Both the position numbers and the translations under genes were made by a program. From Bacteroidota bacterium (GTDB lineage Bacteria > Bacteroidota > Bacteroidia > Bacteroidales > Porphyromonadaceae), in contig JAEWZH010000014.1 of assembly GCA_023395395.1 (NCBI GenBank), forward strand, positions 1-64,000: a DNA stretch of 64,000 bases. Direction: 5' to 3'. Under the pieces are notes generated by a model. It saw nothing but the letters and a program-made list of their open reading frames with translations. It was not told the DNA's origin and made no database searches. Below, piece after piece: positions 1-8,628 of this stretch (positions are counted from its first letter, which is position 1; each line of letters starts with the position of its first letter).

Positions 1-153
1 TCTCTCGATAGAGCAACAAAAGTCTCTCGGTAGAGAGACTGAATTCTCTCGATAGAGCAACAAAAGTCTCTCGGTAGAGAGACTGAATTCTCTCGATAGA
101 GCAACAAAAGTCTCTCGGTAGAGAAACACAACTGCTTCACAGACTATATCCCT
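1..153. repeat. 22-bp palindromic tandem array A with degenerate right end
   Basis: From base 1 to 126 the sequence repeats with a 44-bp period made of two related 22-bp units. One unit has the core CTCTCGATAGAG, the other the fuller palindrome CTCTCGGTAGAGAG. About three 44-bp copies are visible and the array probably begins before the window. Bases 137-153 (CACAGACTATATCCCTG) resemble the conserved end sequence next to the arrays at 11.4 and 48.4 kb, so this may be the right end of the same kind of element. It lies upstream of the plus-strand SDR gene. Confidence 0.85.
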
Positions 154-207
154 GAAAAATGAATAATTAAAGCAATGGCTTTATTTATACATATCATATA
201 TTTTCAC

Positions 208-215
208 TACATTTG
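208..215 (+). promoter_or_regulatory. -7 box upstream of the threonine dehydrogenase-like gene
   Basis: TACATTTG fits the Bacteroidetes -7 consensus TAnnTTTG and lies 40 nt before the ATG at 256. No good TTG box is seen at the usual distance upstream, so the call rests on the -7 box alone. Confidence 0.5.
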
Positions 216-255
216 CGCCTAAGAAATTATCACATACATAAAACTTTCATTTCGT

Positions 256-1212
256 ATGAAAAATATCCTTATCATCGGCTCTACTGGACAGATCGGTACA
301 GAACTAGCCATGCACCTCCGTAGCATCTATAAGGATGGTCAGGTAGTAGCAGGTTACATCCAAGCTCAGCCACCTAAGCAGGAGCTACTGGAGAGCGGTC
401 CTTGCGAGGTAGTCGATATTACCAATGCACAGCAGATTGCCGATGTCGTAAAAAAGTACGACATAGATACCATCTACAATCTTGCTGCTCTCCTTTCAGC
501 AGTAGCGGAAGCCAAGCCACAGTTGGCGTGGCAAATTGGTTTAGGAGGTCTATTCAACACGCTGGAGGTGGCACGTGAAATGGGTTGTGCAGTATTCACC
601 CCAAGCTCTATCGGTGCGTTTGGCCCGTCTACTCCGAAAGACAAGACACCACAAGATACCATCCAACGCCCTACCACCATGTATGGTGTGACCAAGGTAT
701 CTGGCGAATTGCTTAGCGACTATTATTTCCGTCGCTTTGGTGTGGATACCCGATCAGTACGCTTCCCTGGACTTATCTCCAACGTAGCGCCTCCAGGAGG
801 TGGCACCACAGATTATGCAGTGGATATTTATTACAAAGCAGTCCAAGAAGGGAAGTTTGTCTGCCCAATAGCTGAAGGCACCTACATGGATATGATGTAT
901 ATGCCCGATGCGTTAAATGGTATGGTTCAACTCATGGAGTCAGATCCCAGCAAGCTCATTCACCGCAACTCATTCAACATTGCAAGCATGAGTTTTCAGC
1001 CAGGAGACATCTTTGCGACTATCAAGAAAGTGGTTCCTGACTTTGAAATGACCTACGAGGTAGATCCACTACGTCAGGCTATTGCTGAATCTTGGCCCAA
1101 TTCTCTAGATGATAGTTGCGCGCGCGACGAGTGGGGTTGGAGCCCTAAGTATGACCTCGAAAGCATGACCGCCGACATGATTCGTGTCCTTACAGAGCGT
1201 TTCAAAAAGTAA
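256..1212 (+). CDS. L-threonine 3-dehydrogenase-like extended SDR
   Basis: A 318-residue extended short-chain dehydrogenase. The Rossmann glycine motif GSTGQIG is at residues 8-14, and the catalytic pair Tyr143/Lys147 lies in MYGVTK. Length and sequence match the NAD-dependent L-threonine dehydrogenases of the SDR type found in Bacteroidetes, which oxidise threonine to 2-amino-3-ketobutyrate; a UDP-sugar epimerase is the alternative and fits less well. No signal peptide, so cytosolic. It stands alone, with an array of 22-bp repeats upstream and a strong bidirectional terminator downstream. No glycine C-acetyltransferase partner gene is visible nearby. Assignment to threonine is by family resemblance. 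Confidence 0.8.
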   Translation: MKNILIIGSTGQIGTELAMHLRSIYKDGQVVAGYIQAQPPKQELLESGPCEVVDITNAQQIADVVKKYDIDTIYNLAALLSAVAEAKPQLAWQIGLGGLFNTLEVAREMGCAVFTPSSIGAFGPSTPKDKTPQDTIQRPTTMYGVTKVSGELLSDYYFRRFGVDTRSVRFPGLISNVAPPGGGTTDYAVDIYYKAVQEGKFVCPIAEGTYMDMMYMPDALNGMVQLMESDPSKLIHRNSFNIASMSFQPGDIFATIKKVVPDFEMTYEVDPLRQAIAESWPNSLDDSCARDEWGWSPKYDLESMTADMIRVLTERFKK

Positions 1213-1220
1213 TCATAAGT

Positions 1221-1279
1221 ATATAAAAGCCAAGGAGCACCTCTACCAAGATGGTAGAGGTGCTCCTTGGCTTTTATAT
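1221..1279. terminator. Bidirectional terminator between convergent genes
   Basis: A perfect inverted repeat with 28-bp arms (1221-1248 and 1252-1279) and a 3-nt loop. It is GC-rich in the centre, with A-rich and T-rich outer ends, so it can stop transcription from both sides. The right arm overlaps the last codons of the minus-strand Crp/Fnr gene. Confidence 0.9.
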
Positions 1280-1960
1280 CTGACTAGAAAGGATTTTACG
1301 ATCCAGCACACGCCCAATCCCCTTATCGTACTCTATAGCACCCAAGTCTACTAGCTCGGTAATCACACGTGAAAGGGCAGAACGAGTCACGCCAAAATAT
1401 TCTGCCAAAGAGGTAACACTCATACCAAGATCAAAGAGACCATTCTTGTCCGTCTGCTCCAAAATATAAAAAGCCAATTTGGATCTAATCTTCTTGATTG
1501 AAAAAATCTGTAACCTTTGACTCAAATTCTGCACCTGATCACTACTATAGTGCAAAAAACCACGACGAAAATGCGGGCAATAGGTCATCGCCTTCTCTAC
1601 TCCTTTGGTATCGTAGTACTCCACCATACATTCCTCTAGTGCGATAACATCGTGAGCAAATCGATTTTTGGAAGAAAACAACAGCGATGCGCCTAATGGG
1701 AATGGTGCTCTATGCTCCGATACAAAGAGATTATATCCGACATCCGAAATAATCTCCATCCGCACGCTTCCCTTTGTAAGCAACATCAAATCCTCAATCG
1801 CATCTCCTTGATAGGCAATATGATCTCCTTTATCAAAGCGTCGCGCCTTTTTGGCATCCAGAGCCAACATCTCTATCAGATCTGCAGGATAATTACCTCG
1901 GCATTCCACATTACAAAAGTAATTGAAAAGCCTAGGACATTTGATCGTCTCAGTATTCAT
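1274..1960 (-). CDS. Crp/Fnr-family transcriptional regulator (HcpR-like)
   Basis: A 228-residue regulator with an N-terminal cyclic-nucleotide-binding-like beta-barrel (about residues 20-140), a dimerisation helix, and a C-terminal winged helix-turn-helix (about 165-220, containing VTSLAEYFGVTRSALSRVI). It is divergent from hcp. In Bacteroidetes, regulators of this family next to hcp (HcpR) activate hcp in response to nitrosative stress, so this is the likely role. There is no FNR-type cysteine cluster of clear spacing: cysteines occur near the N-terminus (residues 8, 16, 20) but do not match the E. coli FNR pattern. A candidate operator lies in the shared intergenic region. Confidence 0.8.
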   Translation of the reverse strand: MNTETIKCPRLFNYFCNVECRGNYPADLIEMLALDAKKARRFDKGDHIAYQGDAIEDLMLLTKGSVRMEIISDVGYNLFVSEHRAPFPLGASLLFSSKNRFAHDVIALEECMVEYYDTKGVEKAMTYCPHFRRGFLHYSSDQVQNLSQRLQIFSIKKIRSKLAFYILEQTDKNGLFDLGMSVTSLAEYFGVTRSALSRVITELVDLGAIEYDKGIGRVLDRKILSSQI

Positions 1961-2016
1961 GGTGTAATCTTGTAGTTCAAACTCATCCGCAAGATACTCA
2001 TTTTAGGATAAAGCAG

Positions 2017-2032
2017 TGTCGCATTTATCACA
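2017..2032. promoter_or_regulatory. Candidate Crp/Fnr-type operator for hcp
   Basis: TGTCG-N6-TCACA is an imperfect dyad close to the Crp-class pattern TGTGA-N6-TCACA. Its centre is about 41-44 bp before the predicted hcp transcription start, the usual place for a class II activator site. It lies between hcp and the divergent regulator gene. Confidence 0.45.
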
Positions 2033-2053
2033 TTATTTCATCAACCATTGCAC

Positions 2054-2061
2054 TAACTTTG
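2054..2061 (+). promoter_or_regulatory. -7 box of the hcp promoter
   Basis: TAACTTTG fits TAnnTTTG exactly and lies 38 nt before the hcp ATG. There is no TTG box at the usual -33 distance, which agrees with an activator-dependent promoter. Confidence 0.6.
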
Positions 2062-2098
2062 CAGAAGTTATAATTATCCAACACCAAAGTTTCAAATT

Positions 2099-3730
2099 AT
2101 GAGTATGTTTTGCTACCAGTGCCAAGAGACGGCACACAATACTGGATGCACCTTAAAAGGTGTTTGTGGAAAGACTGCCGATGTGGCAGGTATCCAAGAC
2201 TTCACGGTCTATTTACTCCGTAATATCTCACTCTATGCCCAGACCGCCCGCAAGGAGGGGAAAGAAATCCCTACAAGCGTAGGTAGGTATATAGCTGAGT
2301 CGCTCTTTATGACCATCACCAATGCCAATTTTGATTTCGATCGCTTTATCGTACAGATAAACAAAGGATATACGCTCCGTAACGAGCTTCGGGATATCCT
2401 TGGGAGAAGCATCGAATCTGCCGACTGGGAGTCCACCGATCGAGCTGAAATCGAAGCAAAAGCTCAAGAGGTAGGTGTACTGCGCACTAAAAATGAGGAT
2501 ATCCGATCACTCCGTGAGATGATTACCTATGGTCTTAAGGGTATGGCTGCGTATGTAGAACATGCGATGGTACTAGGGCATGAAGACCCCGAGATCTACG
2601 CCTTTATGGAAGAAGCTCTTGTCGCATCAGACATTATGGAGGATGCAAATGAACTTACGGCGATGACGCTCAAAACCGGTTCTTTCGGTGTGAAAGCGAT
2701 GGCGCTACTTGACAACGCCAATACCAGCCACTACGGTAATCCTGAGATTACCAAAGTAAATATCGGAGTACAGAAAAACCCTGGCATCCTCATCTCCGGG
2801 CATGATCTACGTGACCTAGAGGATTTGCTCAAGCAAACCGAAGGAGAGGGCATTGATATCTACACCCACTCCGAAATGCTACCAGCCCACTACTACCCTG
2901 AGCTAAAGAAGTACAAGCACCTCGTAGGCAACTACGGAAGTGCATGGTGGGAGCAGACCAATGATTTCGAGACTTTCAATGGTGTCATCCTATTCACCAC
3001 AAATTGTATCGTGCCTCCGCGCAAGAGTGCTACCTATGCTGATAGAGTGTACACGACTGGATCTTCAGGGTTCCCTGGGTTCAAACACATTCCAGATCGC
3101 AAAGAAGGGGAGATGAAAGACTTCTCTGAACTCATCGCACACGCTAAGAAGTGCCAAGCACCGACAGAGATAGAGACAGGCGAGATTGTTGGTGGTTTTG
3201 CACACAATCAGGTTATCGCACTTGCCGACAAGGTAGTAGAGGAGGTAAAGGCAGGCAATATCAAGCAGTTCTTCGTGATGGGTGGTTGTGATGGTCGTCA
3301 CAAAGAGCGTAGCTACTACACCGATTTCGCACTTGGACTACCAAAGGACACCATTATCCTTACCGCTGGATGCGCCAAGTACCGCTATATCAAGCTGCCT
3401 CTGGGCGACATCAATGGCATTCCAAGAGTGTTAGATGCAGGACAGTGCAATGATAGCTACTCTATTGTACAGATTGCAATGGCGCTCAAGGTGGCATTTA
3501 ATCTGGAGGATGTCAATGATCTGCCTGTCGTTATTAATATCTCTTGGTATGAGCAGAAGGCGGTAATCGTACTTCTTGCGCTCCTTTCTCTTGGCTTTAA
3601 GAATATTCAAGTAGGACCTACCCTCCCTGGCTATCTATCACCAAACATCGGGAAAGTACTCAATGAAGCATTCGGGCTTCGTAGCATCGACACTGTCGAG
3701 AGTGATTTAGCACGTATGGCAGCAAGATAA
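2099..3730 (+). CDS. hcp: Hydroxylamine reductase / hybrid-cluster protein
   Basis: A 543-residue hybrid-cluster protein. The N-terminal cysteines C5, C8, C17 and C23 (CX2CX8CX5C) bind the cubane iron-sulfur cluster, and further Cys, His and Glu residues in the C-terminal half (for example near [11 protein letters not shown], the TAGCAKYR stretch and DAGQCND) fit the hybrid cluster. The family reduces hydroxylamine to ammonia and in vivo handles nitric oxide as an NO reductase or S-nitrosylase. No hcr partner gene is adjacent. Cytosolic, no signal peptide. It is monocistronic between its own promoter and a strong terminator and is probably controlled by the divergent Crp/Fnr protein. Confidence 0.95.
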   Translation: MSMFCYQCQETAHNTGCTLKGVCGKTADVAGIQDFTVYLLRNISLYAQTARKEGKEIPTSVGRYIAESLFMTITNANFDFDRFIVQINKGYTLRNELRDILGRSIESADWESTDRAEIEAKAQEVGVLRTKNEDIRSLREMITYGLKGMAAYVEHAMVLGHEDPEIYAFMEEALVASDIMEDANELTAMTLKTGSFGVKAMALLDNANTSHYGNPEITKVNIGVQKNPGILISGHDLRDLEDLLKQTEGEGIDIYTHSEMLPAHYYPELKKYKHLVGNYGSAWWEQTNDFETFNGVILFTTNCIVPPRKSATYADRVYTTGSSGFPGFKHIPDRKEGEMKDFSELIAHAKKCQAPTEIETGEIVGGFAHNQVIALADKVVEEVKAGNIKQFFVMGGCDGRHKERSYYTDFALGLPKDTIILTAGCAKYRYIKLPLGDINGIPRVLDAGQCNDSYSIVQIAMALKVAFNLEDVNDLPVVINISWYEQKAVIVLLALLSLGFKNIQVGPTLPGYLSPNIGKVLNEAFGLRSIDTVESDLARMAAR

Positions 3731-3742
3731 TTGTCTATTCAT

Positions 3743-3801
3743 ACATGAAATAGTTTGCCCCTCTGTCTAGAATTTAGACAGAGGGGCAAACTATTTCATG
3801 T
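3743..3801. terminator. Bidirectional terminator between hcp and pckA
   Basis: A perfect inverted repeat with 27-bp arms (3743-3769 and 3775-3801) and a 5-nt loop, between the ends of the convergent hcp and pckA genes. Confidence 0.9.
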
Positions 3802-3809
3802 GCGAGATA

Positions 3810-5420
3810 TTACAACTTTGGACCGGCAGCTACAAGTGCTTTGCCTGCAGCGTTACCTGTAAACTTTTCAAAGTTCTTGATGAAGCGACCAGCCAGGTCT
3901 TCCGCCTTGGTATTCCATTCACTGGCACTTGCGTAAGTATCACGTGGATCCAAGATAGCCGGATCTACACCAGGAAGAGCTAGTGGGATATTAAAGCCAA
4001 AGTAAGGCATCTCACGAGTCTCAGCTCTATCAATCGAACCATCAAGGATAGCATCGATAATACCACGGGTGTCCCTAATTGAGATACGCTTCCCCGTCCC
4101 ATTCCAGCCAGTATTCACAAGATAAGCCTTAGCACCATGCGCCTCCATCTTCTTCACCAACTCCTCAGCATACTTGGTGGGATGAAGCGACAAAAAGGCT
4201 GCACCAAAGCAAGCAGAGAAAGTAGGAGTAGGCTCAGTGATACCACGCTCAGTACCTGCTAGCTTAGCGGTAAACCCACTGAGGAAGTAATACTGGGTCT
4301 GCTCTGGAGTAAGGATAGATACTGGAGGCAGCACTCCGAAGGCATCAGCTGATAAAAAGATTACCTTATTGGCATGACCAGCTTTAGAAATAGGCTTTAC
4401 AATATTCTCAATATGATAAATAGGATATGAGACGCGTGTATTCTCTGTCACAGATTTATCGGCGAAGTCAATCTTACCCTCATTGTCTAAGGTCACGTTT
4501 TCGAGAAGTGCATCCCTGCGGATAGCGTTGTAGATATCCGGTTCGCTCTCCTTGCTTAGGTTAATGACCTTAGCATAGCAACCACCTTCAAAATTGAAGA
4601 TACCATCGTCATCCCATCCATGCTCGTCATCACCAATAAGTAATCGCTTAGGATCGGTAGAAAGAGTAGTCTTGCCCGTACCAGAGAGTCCGAAGAAAAT
4701 CGCCGTCTCCTTACCATCCATACTGGTATTAGCCGAACAGTGCATAGAAGCCATCCCGTTGAGTGGGAGGAGGTAATTCATATACGAAAACATCCCCTTC
4801 TTCATCTCACCACCATACCAAGTATTGATGATGACCTGCACCTTCTCCTTGAGGTTAAAGACAACTGCAGTTTCACTATTGAGACCTAGCTCTTTGTAGT
4901 TAGTCACCTTTGCCTTAGAGGCATTAAGAATCACAAAGTCGGGCTCGCCAAAATCTACAAGCTCCTGCTCTGTCGGGCGAATAAACATATTTTTGACAAA
5001 GTGCGCCTGCCAAGCTACCTCCATGATGAAGCGGAGCTTGAGACGGCTATTCTTATTCGCTCCCACAAAAGCATCTACGACGAAAAGACGCTTATTAGAG
5101 AGCTCATCGGTTGCAATCTTCTTAATAGTAGCCCAGTTTTTCTCCTCTACTGGCTTATTGTCATTTTTGTACTCGTCAGAAGTCCACCACACGGTGTCAC
5201 GGGAAACTTCGTCCATTATGAAGAACTTGTCCTTAGGAGAGCGTCCAGTATACTCCCCTGTCATCACATTTACTGCGCCAAGCTCCGACACCTGTCCCTT
5301 CTCAAAACCCTCAAGATCACTGCGTGTCTCCTCCTCATAGAGGAAATCATACGAGGGATTGTAGATGATTTCGGTAGCCCCTGTGATACCGTACTTTGCT
5401 AAATCAATTTTACCTATCAT
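3810..5420 (-). CDS. pckA: Phosphoenolpyruvate carboxykinase (ATP)
   Basis: A 536-residue ATP-dependent PEP carboxykinase, the normal length for the family. The P-loop [11 protein letters not shown] and the metal/nucleotide motif [11 protein letters not shown] are present, followed by FEGGCYAK. It interconverts oxaloacetate and PEP. In succinate- or propionate-forming anaerobes such as Bacteroidales it usually runs toward carboxylation, fixing CO2 and making ATP. Cytosolic. Single gene with its own promoter at about 5471-5502 and a terminator shared with hcp. Confidence 0.97.
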   Translation of the reverse strand: MIGKIDLAKYGITGATEIIYNPSYDFLYEEETRSDLEGFEKGQVSELGAVNVMTGEYTGRSPKDKFFIMDEVSRDTVWWTSDEYKNDNKPVEEKNWATIKKIATDELSNKRLFVVDAFVGANKNSRLKLRFIMEVAWQAHFVKNMFIRPTEQELVDFGEPDFVILNASKAKVTNYKELGLNSETAVVFNLKEKVQVIINTWYGGEMKKGMFSYMNYLLPLNGMASMHCSANTSMDGKETAIFFGLSGTGKTTLSTDPKRLLIGDDEHGWDDDGIFNFEGGCYAKVINLSKESEPDIYNAIRRDALLENVTLDNEGKIDFADKSVTENTRVSYPIYHIENIVKPISKAGHANKVIFLSADAFGVLPPVSILTPEQTQYYFLSGFTAKLAGTERGITEPTPTFSACFGAAFLSLHPTKYAEELVKKMEAHGAKAYLVNTGWNGTGKRISIRDTRGIIDAILDGSIDRAETREMPYFGFNIPLALPGVDPAILDPRDTYASASEWNTKAEDLAGRFIKNFEKFTGNAAGKALVAAGPKL

Positions 5421-5470
5421 AATGATACCAGTCTATAATATGTTGTTATTATCTTCAGTCTCACTCCCCG

Positions 5471-5502
5471 CAAATATACCTAATAATAATATCACCGAGC
5501 AA
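5471..5502 (-). promoter_or_regulatory. pckA promoter
   Basis: On the minus strand, TATATTTG (plus positions 5471-5478) forms the -7 box and TTG (5500-5502) the -33 box, 21 nt apart. The start point falls about 45 nt before the pckA ATG. The promoter sits immediately beyond the stop codon of the namZ-like gene. Confidence 0.7.
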
Positions 5503-5506
5503 TTAT

Positions 5507-6694
5507 TTAAGTATTTATTTCCACATTAATCTTCGGATAGTCTGGATAGAGCAAGTACTTGGCACGTAGCTTACGGTAAGCATCAAGGTCGGATTGCCAA
5601 CTATTACGAATTTCTTCTGCAGAGACCCCACTAATAATCTGCTGATAAAGCACTCCATTGCCCGCAAGAAGGTCAAAAGTAGACTTTCGATTAATAAATT
5701 CTATCCCGATGCGCTTACTCGCTTCATAAGCATCGATAATCACCTCAAGGTTGATGCCTTTATGCCAGTCATAACTATGTAAGTCAGGACCATAGCAACG
5801 TTTTCCTTGATGCTTAGGTTTGGTTGCCCCTAGCATAGATTTAGGAACAAATGAGTGCGTACCCATTCTTTTATCTGGATAGCCCACCTGTTCAAAAGGA
5901 GTATCAGTCCCCCTACCCTCACTCCAGGTGGTCGCCTCAAAATAGCATATCGTAGGGTAGTAGAGAATAGCTCTATCTGTTCGGAGATTAGGGCTCGGGG
6001 CGATAGGCAAAGTATAAGCCTCCCCATGGCTCCATCCCTTTACGGTGATTACTGAGAGGTCTACCTTTACACCATTATTCAGCCAACCCTCACTATTGAT
6101 TAGGTAGGCAGCCTCCCCTAGAGTAAGCCCATGCACCGCAGGGATAGGTAGTAAGCTGATAAATGAACTATACTGCTTATCCTTTCGGACGGAGCCATCA
6201 ATATAATCGTGCGGATTAGGGCGATCCAGCACCAATACGGGAATACCCTGCTCAGCGCAAGCCTCTAGCACATAAGTAAGCGTGCTGATATAGGTGTAGA
6301 AGCGCACGCCCACATCCTGTAAATCAAAAATCATTAAGTCTATCCCCGAGAGCTCTTTGGGCGTCGGCTTCTTTTTGTTACCATAGAGCGATACCACAGG
6401 CAGTCCTGTCTCACTATCCCTACCTGAATCGACCACTGCACCCGCATCATTGGTTCCCCGCAGGCCATGCTCTGGACTATAGAGCTTTACTACTTTTACC
6501 CCCCGTGCCAGTAGCGTATCTACGATATGGACGTGCCGACTATTCGAGAGGATACTCGTATGATTGACCGTCATCCCCACCTTCTTTCCCTCTGTATGCA
6601 CAAGGATTTGATCCATCTGATCCGCTCCGACCTGTACCTGAGCCATTACCTGTAACGGCACAAGGAATAAGAGTAAAAATACTTGTTTCATCAC
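5507..6694 (-). CDS. DUF1343 / NamZ-type exo-beta-N-acetylmuramidase
   Basis: A 395-residue secreted protein with a signal peptide (residues 1-18, cleavage after VMA). The body matches the DUF1343 family, founded by the NamZ exo-muramidase (GH171) that removes terminal N-acetylmuramic acid from peptidoglycan fragments. Family-typical stretches are YSPEHGLRG, GLPVVSLYG, FDLQDVGVRFYTY, and a conserved Asn/Asp-rich region around LDRPNP. Likely periplasmic and used for cell-wall recycling or MurNAc scavenging. Its start codon overlaps the stop of the upstream GH51-like gene (ATGA), and it is the last gene of a four-gene operon. Activity is inferred from the family. Confidence 0.85.
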   Translation of the reverse strand: MMKQVFLLLFLVPLQVMAQVQVGADQMDQILVHTEGKKVGMTVNHTSILSNSRHVHIVDTLLARGVKVVKLYSPEHGLRGTNDAGAVVDSGRDSETGLPVVSLYGNKKKPTPKELSGIDLMIFDLQDVGVRFYTYISTLTYVLEACAEQGIPVLVLDRPNPHDYIDGSVRKDKQYSSFISLLPIPAVHGLTLGEAAYLINSEGWLNNGVKVDLSVITVKGWSHGEAYTLPIAPSPNLRTDRAILYYPTICYFEATTWSEGRGTDTPFEQVGYPDKRMGTHSFVPKSMLGATKPKHQGKRCYGPDLHSYDWHKGINLEVIIDAYEASKRIGIEFINRKSTFDLLAGNGVLYQQIISGVSAEEIRNSWQSDLDAYRKLRAKYLLYPDYPKINVEINT

Positions 6695-8625
6695 TCAAAT
6701 CTAAATAGTACCACCTCAAAAGGGGCGAATAGGTAACTCAGTGAACTCTTGAAGCTCATACGCTCCTCTGACACCTTTCGTTCATAATGGGTAAAGCCCT
6801 CGAGGTTGCTACTTGTAGAGGACTGAGTCGATGTATAAGAAATGATCTTTACCTTAGAAAATCCACTGTTTTGACCCTTGAGCTTGATACGATAATTGAG
6901 GGGATGACGTGTCATATTGACCGCCTTGAGGTAGTAGCACCCCGTCTCTTCGTCTGAAGTAATAGAGAGAATGACATCACTCGTGAGTGGATTAGGATTA
7001 TCTAATCTATGTAAATGGGCACCTCTAAATGCCATGAAGTCTCTGAGGTAATCATACAACTGTGTAGGCTGGTAGGCTCCACCTACGACCTCGACAATAG
7101 GGAAGTCTTGTTCTATGTTTGTGGAAAGTAATGGCGTAATCCCTAGTGTACGGATATGGGGTGTACGACGCTCCGAAAGGATAAGGAATGCAGCTCTAAG
7201 TGCGAGAGGAGGAAGAAAATACCCCGTATCATAATGTTTGTCAAAGGTGACCTCGCTTATCAAATGGGGGAAAAGAAGCAAATCATTGCCCGCAATCAAA
7301 GAATCTACCTGCTCCAGATTATCATAGCTTACCTCAGGTAAAATCAAATCGTAAGGATAATCACTGTACCTCTGATAGGCAGAGCGATTGCCAGCGCTGA
7401 TGATTTGAAGCTCTGGATACTTAGCTTCCAATACTTCAAGTAGCATCGTAAAGCGTCTGTCATACTCCATACTGGTGAGATTGTAACCTGGCTGTATCGT
7501 CACTTCACTTGCACCAGCCAGGTCAATCAGTTTCTCCATATAGGCGATGCGACTGGGAAGTTCCTTAATGTCCTCTACACGTTGGATGGTCGATGGGTCG
7601 GTAAAGCCAGAGTTAGCAACCAACACAGGAGTACTCCCTAGCTCCTTGGTTAGCCGAAGCAACTCAGGATAACCAAAAGCATCTGTAAGCTCATTTTCTC
7701 TAAGTGTCCATAAGGGTTTCTGCTTGAGAGAATCAAGATAAAGGGGATAGGTTCCAGGAAAAATCCCATTGGCAGTAGTACCGCAGGGGTATCGGACAAA
7801 GGCAGGATCCAAATCCTTGAGTAGTGAATAAAGGTCAGCACTAATCCCTCCACGTAGAATATTATCCGAACGATCGAGGCGGAGGTCATCCAATAGCAGA
7901 GAAGCGCGCCTACTATTTGTCCAATAGCTCACACTATCATTTTGCACCAAGTAGGTTTCACCCTCAGTGACCTCAACCTCCAATAGCAGTTGCGTACGCT
8001 CTACACGTTCAGAAGTCGTAAGGACTCCCTTGTAGCGTGCCCAATCGGCTCTAGGGGAGAGGGCAATACGGTTGGAAACCAGGCGAAGGGAATCATCTAC
8101 AATAGAGGCATATAGGGTGGCATTGCCAACCGCTTGGCCTCGACAGGAGAAGTCAAAGCTCTGTCCCTTGTCCATTGATCCCCCCTGGATGATTTGAGTA
8201 AAAGCGACGATAGAGTCATTGCTCGAAGCGATAATTGAGAGATAATAATTGTCTCCACCACCTAAGACAGAGATATTACCTCCCAAAAATGTCCAACCAT
8301 AGTGCTGATGAGGAGTGGGATAAAATAGTCGAGAGCCGTTGGGTGTCACGATGGCCTGCTCTTCGACGTCATACCCTACGTTAGCTGGCAGAGTAGCAAG
8401 GTCAAAACCGCCATTAATCAAAAGATTGGTACCCAATAGGTCTCTACCTCCGCTCCCAGGATCTAGTGTCACGCCAATAGGGAGTTCTCCCTTATATATA
8501 GTGGGGAGATCGGTATCTACCACGATCACCCCCACATAGGGCTGCTTAGACTCACACGACTCTAAGAGAACGAATAGAGCGAGTGCTCCTACGAGCCGTA
8601 GCAATCGCTTCAAGACAACACTCAT
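6691..8625 (-). CDS. GH51-like lipoprotein, probably without normal catalytic pair
   Basis: A 644-residue lipoprotein: signal peptide with lipobox LLESC (Cys24). Residues about 60-250 look like a beta-sandwich carbohydrate-binding-like region. The middle resembles the (beta/alpha)8 barrel of GH51 alpha-L-arabinofuranosidases (DPAFVRYPCGTTANG, DAFGYPELLRLTKELGSTPVLVANSG). Glu458 in LISEVTF sits where the nucleophile is expected. At the place of the acid/base motif (normally GNE) there is IQPGYNLTS around residues 377-384, with no Glu. It may therefore bind rather than cleave glycans, or use different chemistry. The neighbours in the same operon are a muramidase and a metalloprotease. Family placement is by eye. 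Confidence 0.65.
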   Translation of the reverse strand: MSVVLKRLLRLVGALALFVLLESCESKQPYVGVIVVDTDLPTIYKGELPIGVTLDPGSGGRDLLGTNLLINGGFDLATLPANVGYDVEEQAIVTPNGSRLFYPTPHQHYGWTFLGGNISVLGGGDNYYLSIIASSNDSIVAFTQIIQGGSMDKGQSFDFSCRGQAVGNATLYASIVDDSLRLVSNRIALSPRADWARYKGVLTTSERVERTQLLLEVEVTEGETYLVQNDSVSYWTNSRRASLLLDDLRLDRSDNILRGGISADLYSLLKDLDPAFVRYPCGTTANGIFPGTYPLYLDSLKQKPLWTLRENELTDAFGYPELLRLTKELGSTPVLVANSGFTDPSTIQRVEDIKELPSRIAYMEKLIDLAGASEVTIQPGYNLTSMEYDRRFTMLLEVLEAKYPELQIISAGNRSAYQRYSDYPYDLILPEVSYDNLEQVDSLIAGNDLLLFPHLISEVTFDKHYDTGYFLPPLALRAAFLILSERRTPHIRTLGITPLLSTNIEQDFPIVEVVGGAYQPTQLYDYLRDFMAFRGAHLHRLDNPNPLTSDVILSITSDEETGCYYLKAVNMTRHPLNYRIKLKGQNSGFSKVKIISYTSTQSSTSSNLEGFTHYERKVSEERMSFKSSLSYLFAPFEVVLFRFE

Positions 8626-8628
8626 CGA

